A stretch of DNA of 64,000 nt from CAYLPJ01 sp964385465. GTDB taxonomy: Bacteria > Planctomycetota > Phycisphaerae > SM23-33. This document shows, one piece after another, positions 1-10,431 of the stretch (position 1 is its first letter; every line of letters begins with the position of its first letter). The translations under genes were made by a program, and so were the position numbers. The stretch covers positions 45,352-109,351 of the forward strand of contig CAYLPJ010000013.1 in NCBI GenBank assembly GCA_964385465.1. The letters run 5' to 3'. The notes beneath the pieces are model-generated. The model ran no database searches and had not been told where the DNA came from. It worked only from the letters and a program-made list of their open reading frames with translations.

Positions 1-2
1 AG

Positions 3-3000
3 GGCTACCTCTTCACGCTGGACGGCGCCCGCCAGGTGCTCCGCCGCTACGACCCGATCACCGCCCGGGAGCTGGACGACCAAACCACCGGTACCGGGGT
101 GTACTCGGACATGGACATCCACGGCGAGACGCTCTACGCCGCCAGCACGGCCGGCAACCGGCTGGAGTACTACACGACCGATACGCTGACGAACTACGGC
201 TTCAGCAACAGCGACCTGCACGCCGACGCGGAGATGTACCGCATCTCGATGACGCCGTCCGGCGACGCGCTGATCGCCGCCATCGACACCGACCCGGGCA
301 CCTCGCGAGACAGCCTCATCCAGATTGTCGAGGACGGCTACACCTCCACGCTGATCTCGCTGCATTACGGCAAGGAGCTTCAGGACGTGGCCTCCGGTCC
401 GGACGGGAGCATCTACGTGCTGTACCGCGCCGCTCTCGGCGATTCCTACGGCCTGAAGGCCGCTCGGTATCTCAGCAACGGCACGTATGACAGGACGTGG
501 CACCTCGGCAACTGGTACGCGCCGGACGGGGCGCTGTCGAGCATCGAGATCGGCCCGGACTACGAGATGTACGTCACCAACGCCGACACGGGCGGGGTCC
601 GCCGGTACAACCGGTTCGACATCTCCGACTACGGCGAGGTCGTGGTTCCCGACGGCAGCGACATCGGGCAGGCGAGCTTCGTCGCCTTCGGTCCGGAGCC
701 GCGGATGACCTACGACGTCGTCACCAGCGATCCCGAGGTCTACGGCTACGTCGATTCCGGCGGCTACCTGTGGGTCGGCGCCGACGAGGGCTACGAGGGC
801 ACCGCCGAGGTGACCGTCACGGCTTACGACCGGATGAGCTACGGCACGTTGCCGGACCGCGGCAGCCGCACCCGGGAGACGCTGTACATGCACGTCAACT
901 CCCCGGCGATCTACGGGGCGAAGTACCACGACGTCGACGGCGACGGGCAGCGGGACGGCGGCGAGCAAGGCCTGGAGAACTACCCCATCTTCAACGACCG
1001 CACGTGGGACGGCTTCGTCGATCCGGAGATCGAGGAGTGGACCGTCTCGGACGCCCACGGCGACTACGTGCTGCTGGACATGCCCGGCGGGCGGTGGCGG
1101 ATCACCGAGGAGCCGGCCCCCAACTCCCTCCAGACCGAGGGCCCCGACGGGCCGGTCGGCGTGGGCGTCGAGGAGCTGCTGGCCGCGGACTTCGAGGACG
1201 GGAACAACGGCTTCACCATCCACAACGCCCACTCCGGCGGCGTGGACGGGCTGTGGCACCGAAGCATCCGGCGCTCGTTCGACGGCGGGCACAGCCGGTA
1301 CTACAGCTTCTACTTCGGCGACGAGAACGACGGGAACTACGACGTCGGCGACACGGCCGGGTACATCAAGAGCCCCTGGTTCGAGCTTCCCGCCGGCACG
1401 ACGCCCGAACTGACGTTCCGCTACTGGCTGGAGACCGAGGGCAGCGCCCCGACCTACGATCACGCGCGGGTCCTGTTCTCCCCGGACCAGGTGATCTGGG
1501 ACCTCCTGGCCGACAACGAGAGCGACGCCCTGGAGCCGCCCCTGCGCATGACCGACCAGCAGGGCTTCCACCCGTGGGAGCAGGCGTCGATCGACCTGGG
1601 CGCCTACGCCGGCGACGGGGGCTACCTCAAGTTCGATTTCGACACCAAGGATCATCTCTCCAACGACAACGAGGGCTGGTACGTAGACGACGTGATGGTC
1701 ACGATCGACCACGGCACGGTGATCGAGGGGGTGGATTTCGGCAACCGCCTGCTGGTCGACGCCGGCGGGCACGAGACCGCCGACGAGGGCGAGCAGGTCG
1801 ACCTCGCCGCCACCGTCGAGGACTTCGCCTACGGCCTGCTTTACGAGGACATCCACACCGGCAGCGACGACGCCTTCCCCGGCGGGTTCTGCGCCTACGA
1901 CGGCGCGATCTTCCTCGCCGCCGACACCGGCAGTGGCGAGGTCGGCCGGGAACTCCACGCCCTCACGCCCGGCAAGCCGGTGGAGACGTTCGACCTGAAC
2001 GCCGGCTCGGCCTCCTCCAGCCCGATCGCCATGGCGGTGTACGACGGGAGGCTGTTCTTCTCCGCCCGCGACGCGACGGTCGGGCGGACGCTGTGGGTGT
2101 TCGACGGCACGAACTTCGCCCTGGCCGACGACCTCTACGGCGGCGCCACGCCGGGCAGCCCGGACGGGCTGATCGTCCTGGACGGCAAGTTGTACTTCAG
2201 CGGCGACGACGGCACCCACGGCGAGGAGCTGATGGTCCTCGACGCCGCGACCGGCATGATTTCCCTGGTCAAGGACCTCAACCCCGGCGCGGCGGACTCC
2301 GAGCCGAGCGACTTCGCGATCGTCGGCGACGACCTGTACTTCGCCGCCGACGACGGCGGCGGGCGGGAGCTGTTCGCCTACATCTCCAGTAAGCTGGACG
2401 TCTACAAGATGTGGGACGTGGGCATGTCCGGCGGCAGCGACCCGACGGAGCTGACGGCGATGGGCGGGAACGTGTACTTCGCCGCCAACGACGGCTTCAG
2501 CGGCGAGGAGTTGTGGGTCTACGAGCCGGGCACGCAGTACGGCTACATGGTCGGGGAGATCAACTACAGCGGCACGAGCTGGATATCGGACCTGACGGTC
2601 TTCGACGGGCGGCTGTTCTTCGCCGCCAGCGACGGCATCGAGGGCAAGGAGCTGTGGCACACGCAGGGCGCGGGGTTCGCGCCCCAGATGATCGACGTCC
2701 GCCCCGGGCCCGATCCGGCCTCGCCGGAGAGCCTGGTCGCCTTCGACGGCGACCTGTACTTCAGCGCGACGCACGACGCGGCCGGCAAGGAGCTCTGGCG
2801 GCTGGAGGACTCCGGCAGCGACCCGGAGCTGGCGTTCGACCTGTATCGCGGCGCGGGCTCCTCGGCGCCGTGGTTCCCCTTCGCCTTCGGCGACGCCCTG
2901 TACTTCAGCGCCAACGGCCAGGACGTCGGCTACGAGGTCCACGCGTTCTACGTCGGGGCGGGGCTGGACTACGAGTGGACCGTCGCCGGCGACGGCTACG

Positions 3001-5867
3001 ACGGCGTCAGCGGCGCCGACGAGTTGGAGTTCGCCTTCACCCCGCGCGAGGGCCGGCCGACCGAGAGCGGGCAGTACATCGCCACGTTCTCCGCGACCCT
3101 CTCGACCCCGGCCGGCGGGGTGACGTTCGCCGACGACGTGCTCATCCGCGTCGAGGACGTCCCGCCCGCTATCGACGCCGGCGGACCCGCCACGGTCGCC
3201 GAGGGACAGACCTTCACCCGGTCGCTGACCATCGACGACCCCGGCTGGGACACCTGGACCGTGACCGTCGATTACGGCGACGAGATCATCGAGACCGACG
3301 TGCAGGACGTCACCGCGATCGAGCTGGAGCACGCCTGGCTGGACGCCGGCGACTACACCGTGACCGTGACCGTCGCCAACGAGGAGGTCCCCGAGGGCGT
3401 CTCGGACACCTTCGACGTCACGGTTACCGATGCCCCGCCGTCGGTCGTCCTGATCCCGCACGGCTCGGCCGAGGGGACCGCGTCCACTCTCGACGTCGAG
3501 ATCACCGATCCCTCCGGGGCGCTCGATTTGACCCTCGACGACTGGACGTTCCTCGTCAAGTTCCGCGGCGGGACCCCCGCCGAGCCGTTCGACGTCACCC
3601 TCGACCCGGCCAGCCCCGGCACGACCGCGACGGCCACGCTGAGCACCGTGTACGACGACGACGATACGTACGGCATCATGGTGACCGTCACCGACGACGA
3701 CGGCACGGAGATCGTCGAGACGACCTCCATCACCGTCGCCAATGCAGACCCGGCCATCCAGGCGATGACCGCGCCCAGCGGGCTCGCCGAGGGCCAGGCC
3801 GGCACCTTCACCGCCGCCGCCACGGACACCGGCGACGACACGCTGACCTACACCTGGAACTTCGGCGACGGGTCCGACCCCGTCGAGGGCGCGGAGGTCT
3901 CCCACGCGTTCGACAACGGCGGGGCCACGCCAACGACCTACACCGTCACGCTGACGGTGACCGACGGCGACGGCGGCTCAGCCGTGGCGACGGCGGACGT
4001 GAACGTCTCGAACGTCGCGCCGTACGACGTCGCCGCCGGCGAGAATCAGTCCGCCGACGAGGGCGAGGAGGTGACCATGATGGTCACCTACGACGACCCC
4101 GCCGGCGAGGCCGACGACCCCTACACGTACGCATGGCAAGCGGTCGGCCCCGGCGGCGGCGTCGTGGCGACCGGCGACGGGAGGCACTTCGCGTTCACGC
4201 CCGGCGACGACGGCGTCTACAGCGTGGCCGTCACCGTCACCGATGCCGACGGCGAGAGCGGCGAGGGGCACGTGTCGGTGACGGCCTCGAACCTGCGGCC
4301 GGCGATCACGGCCACGGCGGGCGACCAGATGATCGACGAGGGCCAGACGCTTTCGCTGACGGACATCGTGTCGTTCGAGGATGCCGGTTTCGGCGGCGAC
4401 GAGACGTTCACGTACATCATCGACTGGGGCGACGGCCAGGCCGACAGCGGCGACGCGGCGATCGACGTCGCCGGCTCGGCGGGCGTCGTCACCAGCGGGT
4501 CGTTCGACGGCGCGCACGACTATGCGTTCGACGGCGTGTACACGGTCACGCTGACGGTCGCCGACGACGACGGCGGCACGGACAGCGAGCAGTTGACGGT
4601 CACCGTGACGAACATTCCGCCGGCGCTGGCGCTGGGCGCGCCGGAGATCGGCGAGGTCGGGGAGTTCGTGCTGTTCACCGGCGACGCCAGCGACTTCACC
4701 GGCGACGAGTTGCGGGCGACCATCGACTTCGGCGACGGCGTCCGCGTGCCCATGACGCTCAACCCCGAGGCACCCGCCGGGGGCACCCAGCCGTACACGT
4801 ACGAGGCCACGCACATGTACGCCGGCGCCGGGGTGTACGAGGTCACCGTGCTCGTCGAAGACCCGGACGGCGGGCTGCGGGAGCAGTCGGCCACGATCCA
4901 CGTCGGCCCGCCGGCGGTGACGGCTGTCGCCCGCGACGCCGCAGCGCCCTCGCCGAACCTTCTCGGCGAGCTGGCGGTGACGTTCAGCGACGACGTCGGA
5001 GGCACCATCGCCCTGGCCGACCTGGGCCTCCACAGCAGCGCGTCCGACCAGTGGCTGGACCTCGGCGACCTCGCGCCGGGCGACTTCGCCTACGACCCGG
5101 CCACCTTCACGGCCACGTGGGACCTCGGCTCGCTGGACCTGGCGCCCGGCTGGTACACGGCGAGGCTTAGCGGGCCGGGCATCGCCGACGCGTGGGCCCG
5201 TCCGCTCGATGGCGACGCCGACGGCACCGGCGGGGACGACTTCGACCTCGCGCTGCTGATCGCCGGCCCCGGCGACGCCGACGCCGACGGGACCGTTTCC
5301 CGTAGCGACCGCCAGGTCCTCCGCGATCACTTCGGCCAGGCCGAGGCAGGCTGGGCCGGCGGGGACTTCGACGCCGACGGCCGCGTCGACGCACGCGACT
5401 ACATCACCTGGAAGCGGCACCACGGGGAGACGATGGTCTATGTCGCGCCCCCGCCGCCGTCGCCTCCCCCGGCCCCGGCCGGCGGGGAGCCCGTCGCGGG
5501 CGATCCCCCCGCCGCGACGGAGGCGCCGGCGTCGGCGCCGTCGGCCGCCGGCGTCCGCCCCGTAGCCATGCCGCTGCGACCGTCCCCCGGCGGCGGGTCG
5601 AGCGACGCGCTGTCCGGCCCGGCGCTGCGGGACCAGCAGCCGGCGGTGTCCGCCGACGAGGCCATGGCGCGTCGGCGTCGCATGGCCGAGGCGATCGTCT
5701 CCCAGCCTCGGGTGACGTTCGCCCGCCCGGGGCCGATGCCGGTGCTGGACATCCTGCGGCAGCACCGCAGCCTGCGTCGCGGGTCGGCGAACGGTGCGGT
5801 CCTCGAGGACGGAAGATTGGACGTTCTTTCGCTTCCGGAACTGGACGTGCTGGACTCGGGCCTTTAG
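3..5867 (+). CDS. Giant secreted dockerin/PKD/ELWxxDGT surface protein, 5' end missing
   Basis: The reading frame is open to the first in-frame codon at 3, so the true start and signal peptide lie outside the window; a GTG at 36 is only an internal codon. The visible 1954 residues hold, in order: a beta-propeller-like stretch (about 1-290), a Cna-B/SdrD-like domain with a DVDGDGQRDGGEQG calcium-type motif (about 305-385), a jelly-roll-like domain (about 400-570), a run of ELWxxDGT-type repeats (about 617-987, e.g. GKELWHTQG), six PKD domains (about 1053-1636, e.g. WNFGDGSDP), an Ig-like domain and a type I dockerin with two calcium loops (DADADGTVSRSD and DFDADGRVDARD, about 1756-1810). A Pro/Ala-rich tail follows. 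Such proteins are common, probably cell-surface, in Planctomycetes; the ligand is unknown. It is a plausible T2SS cargo, by inference only. Confidence 0.85.
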   Translation, partial: GYLFTLDGARQVLRRYDPITARELDDQTTGTGVYSDMDIHGETLYAASTAGNRLEYYTTDTLTNYGFSNSDLHADAEMYRISMTPSGDALIAAIDTDPGTSRDSLIQIVEDGYTSTLISLHYGKELQDVASGPDGSIYVLYRAALGDSYGLKAARYLSNGTYDRTWHLGNWYAPDGALSSIEIGPDYEMYVTNADTGGVRRYNRFDISDYGEVVVPDGSDIGQASFVAFGPEPRMTYDVVTSDPEVYGYVDSGGYLWVGADEGYEGTAEVTVTAYDRMSYGTLPDRGSRTRETLYMHVNSPAIYGAKYHDVDGDGQRDGGEQGLENYPIFNDRTWDGFVDPEIEEWTVSDAHGDYVLLDMPGGRWRITEEPAPNSLQTEGPDGPVGVGVEELLAADFEDGNNGFTIHNAHSGGVDGLWHRSIRRSFDGGHSRYYSFYFGDENDGNYDVGDTAGYIKSPWFELPAGTTPELTFRYWLETEGSAPTYDHARVLFSPDQVIWDLLADNESDALEPPLRMTDQQGFHPWEQASIDLGAYAGDGGYLKFDFDTKDHLSNDNEGWYVDDVMVTIDHGTVIEGVDFGNRLLVDAGGHETADEGEQVDLAATVEDFAYGLLYEDIHTGSDDAFPGGFCAYDGAIFLAADTGSGEVGRELHALTPGKPVETFDLNAGSASSSPIAMAVYDGRLFFSARDATVGRTLWVFDGTNFALADDLYGGATPGSPDGLIVLDGKLYFSGDDGTHGEELMVLDAATGMISLVKDLNPGAADSEPSDFAIVGDDLYFAADDGGGRELFAYISSKLDVYKMWDVGMSGGSDPTELTAMGGNVYFAANDGFSGEELWVYEPGTQYGYMVGEINYSGTSWISDLTVFDGRLFFAASDGIEGKELWHTQGAGFAPQMIDVRPGPDPASPESLVAFDGDLYFSATHDAAGKELWRLEDSGSDPELAFDLYRGAGSSAPWFPFAFGDALYFSANGQDVGYEVHAFYVGAGLDYEWTVAGDGYDGVSGADELEFAFTPREGRPTESGQYIATFSATLSTPAGGVTFADDVLIRVEDVPPAIDAGGPATVAEGQTFTRSLTIDDPGWDTWTVTVDYGDEIIETDVQDVTAIELEHAWLDAGDYTVTVTVANEEVPEGVSDTFDVTVTDAPPSVVLIPHGSAEGTASTLDVEITDPSGALDLTLDDWTFLVKFRGGTPAEPFDVTLDPASPGTTATATLSTVYDDDDTYGIMVTVTDDDGTEIVETTSITVANADPAIQAMTAPSGLAEGQAGTFTAAATDTGDDTLTYTWNFGDGSDPVEGAEVSHAFDNGGATPTTYTVTLTVTDGDGGSAVATADVNVSNVAPYDVAAGENQSADEGEEVTMMVTYDDPAGEADDPYTYAWQAVGPGGGVVATGDGRHFAFTPGDDGVYSVAVTVTDADGESGEGHVSVTASNLRPAITATAGDQMIDEGQTLSLTDIVSFEDAGFGGDETFTYIIDWGDGQADSGDAAIDVAGSAGVVTSGSFDGAHDYAFDGVYTVTLTVADDDGGTDSEQLTVTVTNIPPALALGAPEIGEVGEFVLFTGDASDFTGDELRATIDFGDGVRVPMTLNPEAPAGGTQPYTYEATHMYAGAGVYEVTVLVEDPDGGLREQSATIHVGPPAVTAVARDAAAPSPNLLGELAVTFSDDVGGTIALADLGLHSSASDQWLDLGDLAPGDFAYDPATFTATWDLGSLDLAPGWYTARLSGPGIADAWARPLDGDADGTGGDDFDLALLIAGPGDADADGTVSRSDRQVLRDHFGQAEAGWAGGDFDADGRVDARDYITWKRHHGETMVYVAPPPPSPPPAPAGGEPVAGDPPAATEAPASAPSAAGVRPVAMPLRPSPGGGSSDALSGPALRDQQPAVSADEAMARRRRMAEAIVSQPRVTFARPGPMPVLDILRQHRSLRRGSANGAVLEDGRLDVLSLPELDVLDSGL

Positions 5868-5928
5868 GATTCGCACAGTGCGGCGGAGGGAAGCGCCGCT
5901 CAGTCGCGAGAGCCTGGAGTGCTCGATC

Positions 5929-6198
5929 ATGATCATGTGGAGACTGCCCGACGCGGCGTGGGAGGACCCGTTCCGTCCGCCGGAGACGCCCTGCCCGGTG
6001 CGCTGCCTGCACTGCGACGCGGAGTATTCCAGCGACGAGATCGTCTGGCGCCAGGGGCCCGACGGCAGCGGCTTCTGGTGCTGCCCGCGCCCCGGGTGCG
6101 ACGGGAAGGGATTCCACTTCGACATCCACCCCCTGGACAGCGCCCTGTGGGCCGAGGAGGACGGGGGCGAGGACTTCGACGACGACGTCCCCTGGTGA
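5929..6198 (+). CDS. Small zinc-ribbon protein (89 aa), function unknown
   Basis: The start ATG at 5929 is chosen because GGAG lies nine bases upstream (5916-5919) and because the longer frame from 5794 would overlap the end of the upstream giant gene. The protein has a CLHC pair preceded by another Cys and, about 22 residues later, a CCPRPGC cluster, which is the spacing of a four-cysteine zinc ribbon. The C-terminus is strongly acidic (DGGEDFDDDVPW). No signal peptide or membrane segment is visible, so it should be cytoplasmic. It sits 61 bp after the dockerin giant on the same strand and ends 15 bp from the convergent recQ stop. The fold prediction rests on the cysteines alone; the role is not recognised. 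Confidence 0.6.
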   Translation: MIMWRLPDAAWEDPFRPPETPCPVRCLHCDAEYSSDEIVWRQGPDGSGFWCCPRPGCDGKGFHFDIHPLDSALWAEEDGGEDFDDDVPW

Positions 6199-6213
6199 CG
6201 GGGAAGGCGCGGT

Positions 6214-8112
6214 TCAGCCGCCGGACGCGGCGGCCTCGCCGGACGGACCGGATGTGTCCGCCGTTGCGGCGTGGTCTCGAAGGACCGCCAGGAAGGCCTC
6301 CCCGTGCTGGGCCAGCTTCTTCTCCCCCACGCCGGTGATGCCGTGCAGCCGCTCGCGGTCGGTGGGGACCACGCGGGCCATCTCGTGCAGCGTGCGGTCG
6401 GAGAAGACGATGTACGGGGGAACGCCAAGTTCCCGCGCCCGCTCCATCCGAAGTTCGCGAAGCCGCTGGAAGAGGGTCGCGTCGTAGTCGCCCACCGGTT
6501 CGGCGGCCGTGCCGGCCTCCCGTGAGCGGCGCCTGCCCGAGCCGGTCTTCTTCGGCTCGCGGCGTCGGATGACCTCGAAGCCCTCGCGCCCGAACAGCAC
6601 GTCGTAGCCCTTCGGCGTCAGGTGCAGCGTGGGGAACCGCCCGTCGTCGCGGGCCAGGCAGCCCTGGGCCAGCAGGTCGTCGACGATCGCCCGCCAGTAC
6701 TTCTTCGGCTTGCCCTTGCCCGCGCCGTAGGTCTTGATGCGGTCGTGGCCGAAGTCGCGGACCTTCTGCGTGTCCGCGCCGGTGACGACGTCCACGACCT
6801 GGCCCGCCCCGAACCGCTGACCGGTCCGGACGACGGCGGACATGAGGATCTGCGCCTCGGTCGTGGCGTCCACTCGCTCGACCTCGCCGACGCACACGTC
6901 GCAGGCGCCGCAATCGGCCTCGGGATACTCCTCGCCGAAATAGGCCAGGAGCTGCCGCCGCCGGCAGACGTTTACCGACGCGTACTCCGCCATCTGCCAG
7001 AGCTTCTTCGAGGCGATCTCGCGCTCGGCGTCGTCTTCGACCTGATCGATGAAATACCGCAGCCGCGACGCGTCGCCCCGGCCGAAGAACAGCCGGCAGT
7101 GGGCGGGCTCGCCGTCTCGCCCGGCGCGGCCGGTCTCCTGGTAGTAGCCCTCGATGTTCTTCGGCAGGTCCCCGTGGACCACGAACCGCACGTTGGACTT
7201 GTCGATCCCCATGCCGAACGCGATGGTCGCGACGATCACGTCGACCTCGTCGCGGTTGAACCGCTCCTGGTGGTCGTGGCGGACGTTGTCGCTGAGCCCG
7301 GCGTGGTAGGGCAGGGCTCGGACGCCCCGCTCGGCGAGGTACGCGGCCGTGCCCTCGACACTGTCGCGCGTCGTGCGGTAGACGATCCCTCCTTCGCCTT
7401 CGCGCTGCTGCACGAAAGCGAGGATCTGGCGGTTGACGTCGTCCTTCGGCGTGACCTGGTAGAACAGGTTCGGGCGGTTGAAGCTCGCGCGGACGACGTG
7501 CGGGCTGCGCAGGCCCAGGCGCTCGATGATGTCCGCCTGTACGCGTGCGGTGGCCGTGGCGGTGAAGGCGGCGACGGGCACGTCGCCGAAGCGCTCGACG
7601 ATGCGGGACAGCGAGAGGTAGTCCGGTCGGAAGTCGTGGCCCCACTCCGAGACGCAGTGGGCCTCGTCGATGGCGAACAGGCAGGGCGGCGTGTCGGCGA
7701 GGCGGTCGAGGAAGCCGGCCATGGCGAATCGCTCGGGGGCAACGTAGAGCAGGTCCAGCTCGCCATGGTCAAAGCGGCGGAGGACGTCCCGCCTGGTCGG
7801 GCCATCGAGCGTGCTGTTGTAGAACTCCGCGGCCAGGCCGGTCGCGGAGGCGGCGTCGACCTGGTCCTTCATCAGGGAGATCAGCGGGCTGACCACCACG
7901 CACGTGCCCGAAAGCAGGTGGGCAGGGAGCTGGTAGCACAGCGACTTGCCCCCGCCGGTGGGCATGACCGCGAAGACGTCCCGGCCGGCGAGGATCGCCC
8001 GGACGATCTCCTCCTGGTTGGCCCGGAAGCCGTCGAACCCGAAGATCCGCCGCAGCGCCTCGCTGAGCGAGCCGTCCGGCCGGGGGGGCTGGCTCTCGGA
8101 GGCATCGGGCAT
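6214..8112 (-). CDS. recQ: ATP-dependent DNA helicase RecQ
   Basis: This is a 632-residue RecQ-family 3'-5' DNA helicase of usual bacterial length. Visible motifs are Walker A MPTGGGKSLCYQLPA (about residue 45-58), the DEAH box with aromatic-rich loop IDEAHCVSEWGHDFRP (about 147-162), motif VI QETGRAGRDGEPA, the RQC zinc-binding cysteines ending in CGACDVC (about 387-409), and a C-terminal HRDC-like domain (about 545-615, with ITGVGEKKLAQHG). The ATG at 8112 is preceded by a strong AAGGAG and starts 5 bp after the stop of the TPR gene, so it is probably co-transcribed and translationally linked with that gene. It is the last gene of the long minus-strand block. RecQ acts in recombination and replication-fork repair; its position next to envelope genes suggests no functional link. 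Confidence 0.95.
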   Translation of the reverse strand: MPDASESQPPRPDGSLSEALRRIFGFDGFRANQEEIVRAILAGRDVFAVMPTGGGKSLCYQLPAHLLSGTCVVVSPLISLMKDQVDAASATGLAAEFYNSTLDGPTRRDVLRRFDHGELDLLYVAPERFAMAGFLDRLADTPPCLFAIDEAHCVSEWGHDFRPDYLSLSRIVERFGDVPVAAFTATATARVQADIIERLGLRSPHVVRASFNRPNLFYQVTPKDDVNRQILAFVQQREGEGGIVYRTTRDSVEGTAAYLAERGVRALPYHAGLSDNVRHDHQERFNRDEVDVIVATIAFGMGIDKSNVRFVVHGDLPKNIEGYYQETGRAGRDGEPAHCRLFFGRGDASRLRYFIDQVEDDAEREIASKKLWQMAEYASVNVCRRRQLLAYFGEEYPEADCGACDVCVGEVERVDATTEAQILMSAVVRTGQRFGAGQVVDVVTGADTQKVRDFGHDRIKTYGAGKGKPKKYWRAIVDDLLAQGCLARDDGRFPTLHLTPKGYDVLFGREGFEVIRRREPKKTGSGRRRSREAGTAAEPVGDYDATLFQRLRELRMERARELGVPPYIVFSDRTLHEMARVVPTDRERLHGITGVGEKKLAQHGEAFLAVLRDHAATADTSGPSGEAAASGG

Positions 8113-8117
8113 GGCGG

Positions 8118-10298
8118 TCACTTCTCCTTTGGCTTGCCGGTTTCCTTCGCCGGGGCCTTCTTCCCGGACGCCTTCGACGGCTTCTTTGCGGGCGGCTTCT
8201 TCTCCGGAGGTTTCTTTGCGGCAGGCTTCTTCTTCGGCCTGGCCTTGGGCTTTGGCTTCTTCTTCGGCTCCTTCGGCTCGGGGAAGGGCTTGACCGAACC
8301 GGCGTGGATCTTCTGGACCGTCACCTTCCAGGGTTTGAGGTGGCGCGGCGTGGGTGTGGAGGGCTCGCGGAACTGCTTGTCGGCACTGGTGAGGTGATTT
8401 CGCAGCCGGTCGCTGTGCCGCCAGTTCTCCACGTCGTCGTCGATCGCGTCCAGCGCCCGCCAGAACGCCCGCACGCCGCCGAGGTGCCACTGGCCCCGGC
8501 GGGCCCCGGCCAGCCCGGCCCGGACCCACGCCTCGACATGATGGCCGCTGTTGGGGTGTCGCAGCAGATTGGCGACGTACCAGCCGATCGGCTCGGCGTC
8601 GGAGAAGTCGTTCAGGGCCGTCAGCACCCGCGTTCGCGCCGACAGGGCGGCCCGGCGGACGTTGTCGTGAGCCGCCTCGTCCGTCGCCCATCGCTTGAGC
8701 ATCGCGCGGGCGTCCCGGAGGGCGCGGGCGTCGTCGCCGGTCGGCAGGGCGGCCCTGGCGGCCTTGTCGGCTTCGGCCTCGTGCTTCGAGAGCAGCTCGG
8801 CGAACGGGTCGGCCAGGTCGTCGTCGGTGTCCGGCTTGCCGTCGGGCCCCGCCGGGCCGAAGTTCAGGTAGTCGTAGAACCGCTGGAGGTTGTGGGGGTG
8901 GCCCTGGAGGGCGCGGGCGCCGATGTTGACGGCATCGCGGCCGAAGGAGACGTACTCGTTGCTCCCGGCCTTGCCGAAGGCGTCCAGGAAGCTCCGCAAC
9001 GCCGCGGCGGGCTGCCCGCTGAAGAGGTACATCTGCGCGTGCAGGCCGGCGTCCCGGGCGCTGTGCCCGTCGGCCTTGCGGGCCTTGGCGAAGGCCTTCT
9101 CCCGCGCCGGGTACTTCGGGCGGGGCAACTCGGCCAGCGGGTCGGTCAGGTCGTCCGCCGTCCCCGTATTGCCGTCCTCGCCGGCCGGGCCGTGCTTCTG
9201 GTAAAGGATAAGCCTGTTCGCCCGGGCGACGTTCTCATCCATCGCCTTGAGCATCTCGGCCAGGAACATGGTGGCCGACTGGATTTCGCGATAGTTGTCG
9301 GCGGCGTCGAGGCAGAGCCGCATCGCCAGCAGCGCTTCGCGATGCTTGCCTTCGTCCCGCAAGGCCTCGGCGATGCGATACTGGGCGTCGTACCAGTGAT
9401 CGGCGAGCTCGGTGTGCTCGGCGAACGCCCCTTCGTAGGCCTCGCGGGCCTTGTCCGGCTTCTTCTGCTGGCGCCAGATGTCTCCCAGCAGGATCTGTGC
9501 CGACTGTCTCCGCCGGAGGTCCGAGCCCTCTTTCGTCAACGCCGCACAGAGCCGCAGCGCCTCGTCGTACCGCTCGAGTTGGCGGAGCGTGTCGACGCGC
9601 CTGCGGCGCATGTCGAACCGTTCGTAGTCCTGGAGCGTTTCCACGTACGGGGTCCGCAGGAGCCGGTCCACGTGCTTCAGGGCCGCCTCGTACTTACCCC
9701 GCGACCAGGCCACGTGGACCATTCCGCCCAAGACGTCCGCGGCCCGGTCGTGCGGCAGGGCCTCGGTCGCGAAGGCCTTGGCATACTGGTCGTACGCGCG
9801 GTCGTAGTCCCGCGCCTCCGCGAGATACGCCGCCAGCTTCACGCGGACCAGGGCCTCGGCCAGCTTGTGCCCGGAGACCTTCGGCAGCGAGGCCACGAGG
9901 TGCTCGATGGCCTTGTCGCGGCCGTCCTTCTTGGACTTGAGCACGCCGGCGGTGGCGACCGCGGCGCGGGCCAGGGCCTCCTTGTCGCCGGGCATGGCGT
10001 CGGTCATGCGCTTGCAGACGGCGAGGATCTTGTCGGTTTGCCTTTTGCGGGCATGGTAGTTGAGAAGGGCCCGGAACGCCTCGATCCGCTGTTCGCGCGT
10101 GGCCGACCTCTCGGCCAGGACCTCCTCCGCAAGGTCGCGGGCTTCGTCCCGCCCGTGGGGGGCGAGATCGGTCGCGCGGTCCAGCTTCAACTGAATGGGG
10201 TTCGGGTCGTCGGCGGGCTTCTCGTCGGCCCCGCCGGCCGGGGCGGCCGTGACGGCGGCCAGCACTGCCGCCGCGATGAGTCGCAGTCCGTGTCGCAT
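8118..10298 (-). CDS. Secreted TPR-repeat protein with Lys/Pro/Ala-rich tail
   Basis: The 726-residue protein starts with a Sec-type signal peptide (MRHGLRLIAAAVLAAVTA, then APAGGADE). Most of the body is helical repeat sequence of TPR/Sel1 style, for example the segments around ALVRVKLAAYLAEARDYDRA and IAEALRDEGKHREALLAM. Two stretches carry the motif GPAGEDGNTGTADDLTDP / GPAGPDGKPDTDDDLADP, a calcium-loop-like Asp-rich insert. The last 70 residues are a Lys/Pro/Ala-rich tail reminiscent of histone-H1-like or cell-wall-binding tails. A GAGG lies six bases before the ATG at 10298. Upstream there are 133 bp before the BNR gene, containing a GC hairpin (10341-10354) but no T-run. It may be a periplasmic scaffold; the function is unknown. 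Confidence 0.75.
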   Translation of the reverse strand: MRHGLRLIAAAVLAAVTAAPAGGADEKPADDPNPIQLKLDRATDLAPHGRDEARDLAEEVLAERSATREQRIEAFRALLNYHARKRQTDKILAVCKRMTDAMPGDKEALARAAVATAGVLKSKKDGRDKAIEHLVASLPKVSGHKLAEALVRVKLAAYLAEARDYDRAYDQYAKAFATEALPHDRAADVLGGMVHVAWSRGKYEAALKHVDRLLRTPYVETLQDYERFDMRRRRVDTLRQLERYDEALRLCAALTKEGSDLRRRQSAQILLGDIWRQQKKPDKAREAYEGAFAEHTELADHWYDAQYRIAEALRDEGKHREALLAMRLCLDAADNYREIQSATMFLAEMLKAMDENVARANRLILYQKHGPAGEDGNTGTADDLTDPLAELPRPKYPAREKAFAKARKADGHSARDAGLHAQMYLFSGQPAAALRSFLDAFGKAGSNEYVSFGRDAVNIGARALQGHPHNLQRFYDYLNFGPAGPDGKPDTDDDLADPFAELLSKHEAEADKAARAALPTGDDARALRDARAMLKRWATDEAAHDNVRRAALSARTRVLTALNDFSDAEPIGWYVANLLRHPNSGHHVEAWVRAGLAGARRGQWHLGGVRAFWRALDAIDDDVENWRHSDRLRNHLTSADKQFREPSTPTPRHLKPWKVTVQKIHAGSVKPFPEPKEPKKKPKPKARPKKKPAAKKPPEKKPPAKKPSKASGKKAPAKETGKPKEK

Positions 10299-10431
10299 GG
10301 AGTCCTCAACTCGTTGGTCTGTTGCGTCTGTATCCCACGGGGCCCGTGCGGGCCTCGTCCGCCGTGGGCCCGGCATGGCTGCTGCCGGCCGTTGGCCACG
10401 GGCTCCCGGCCACTGCGGGCGCAGGCCGTCG

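Noticed and set aside
3978..6428. Minus-strand frame opposite the dockerin protein
   Set aside because: It overlaps clear PKD and dockerin coding sequence and looks like a shadow frame.
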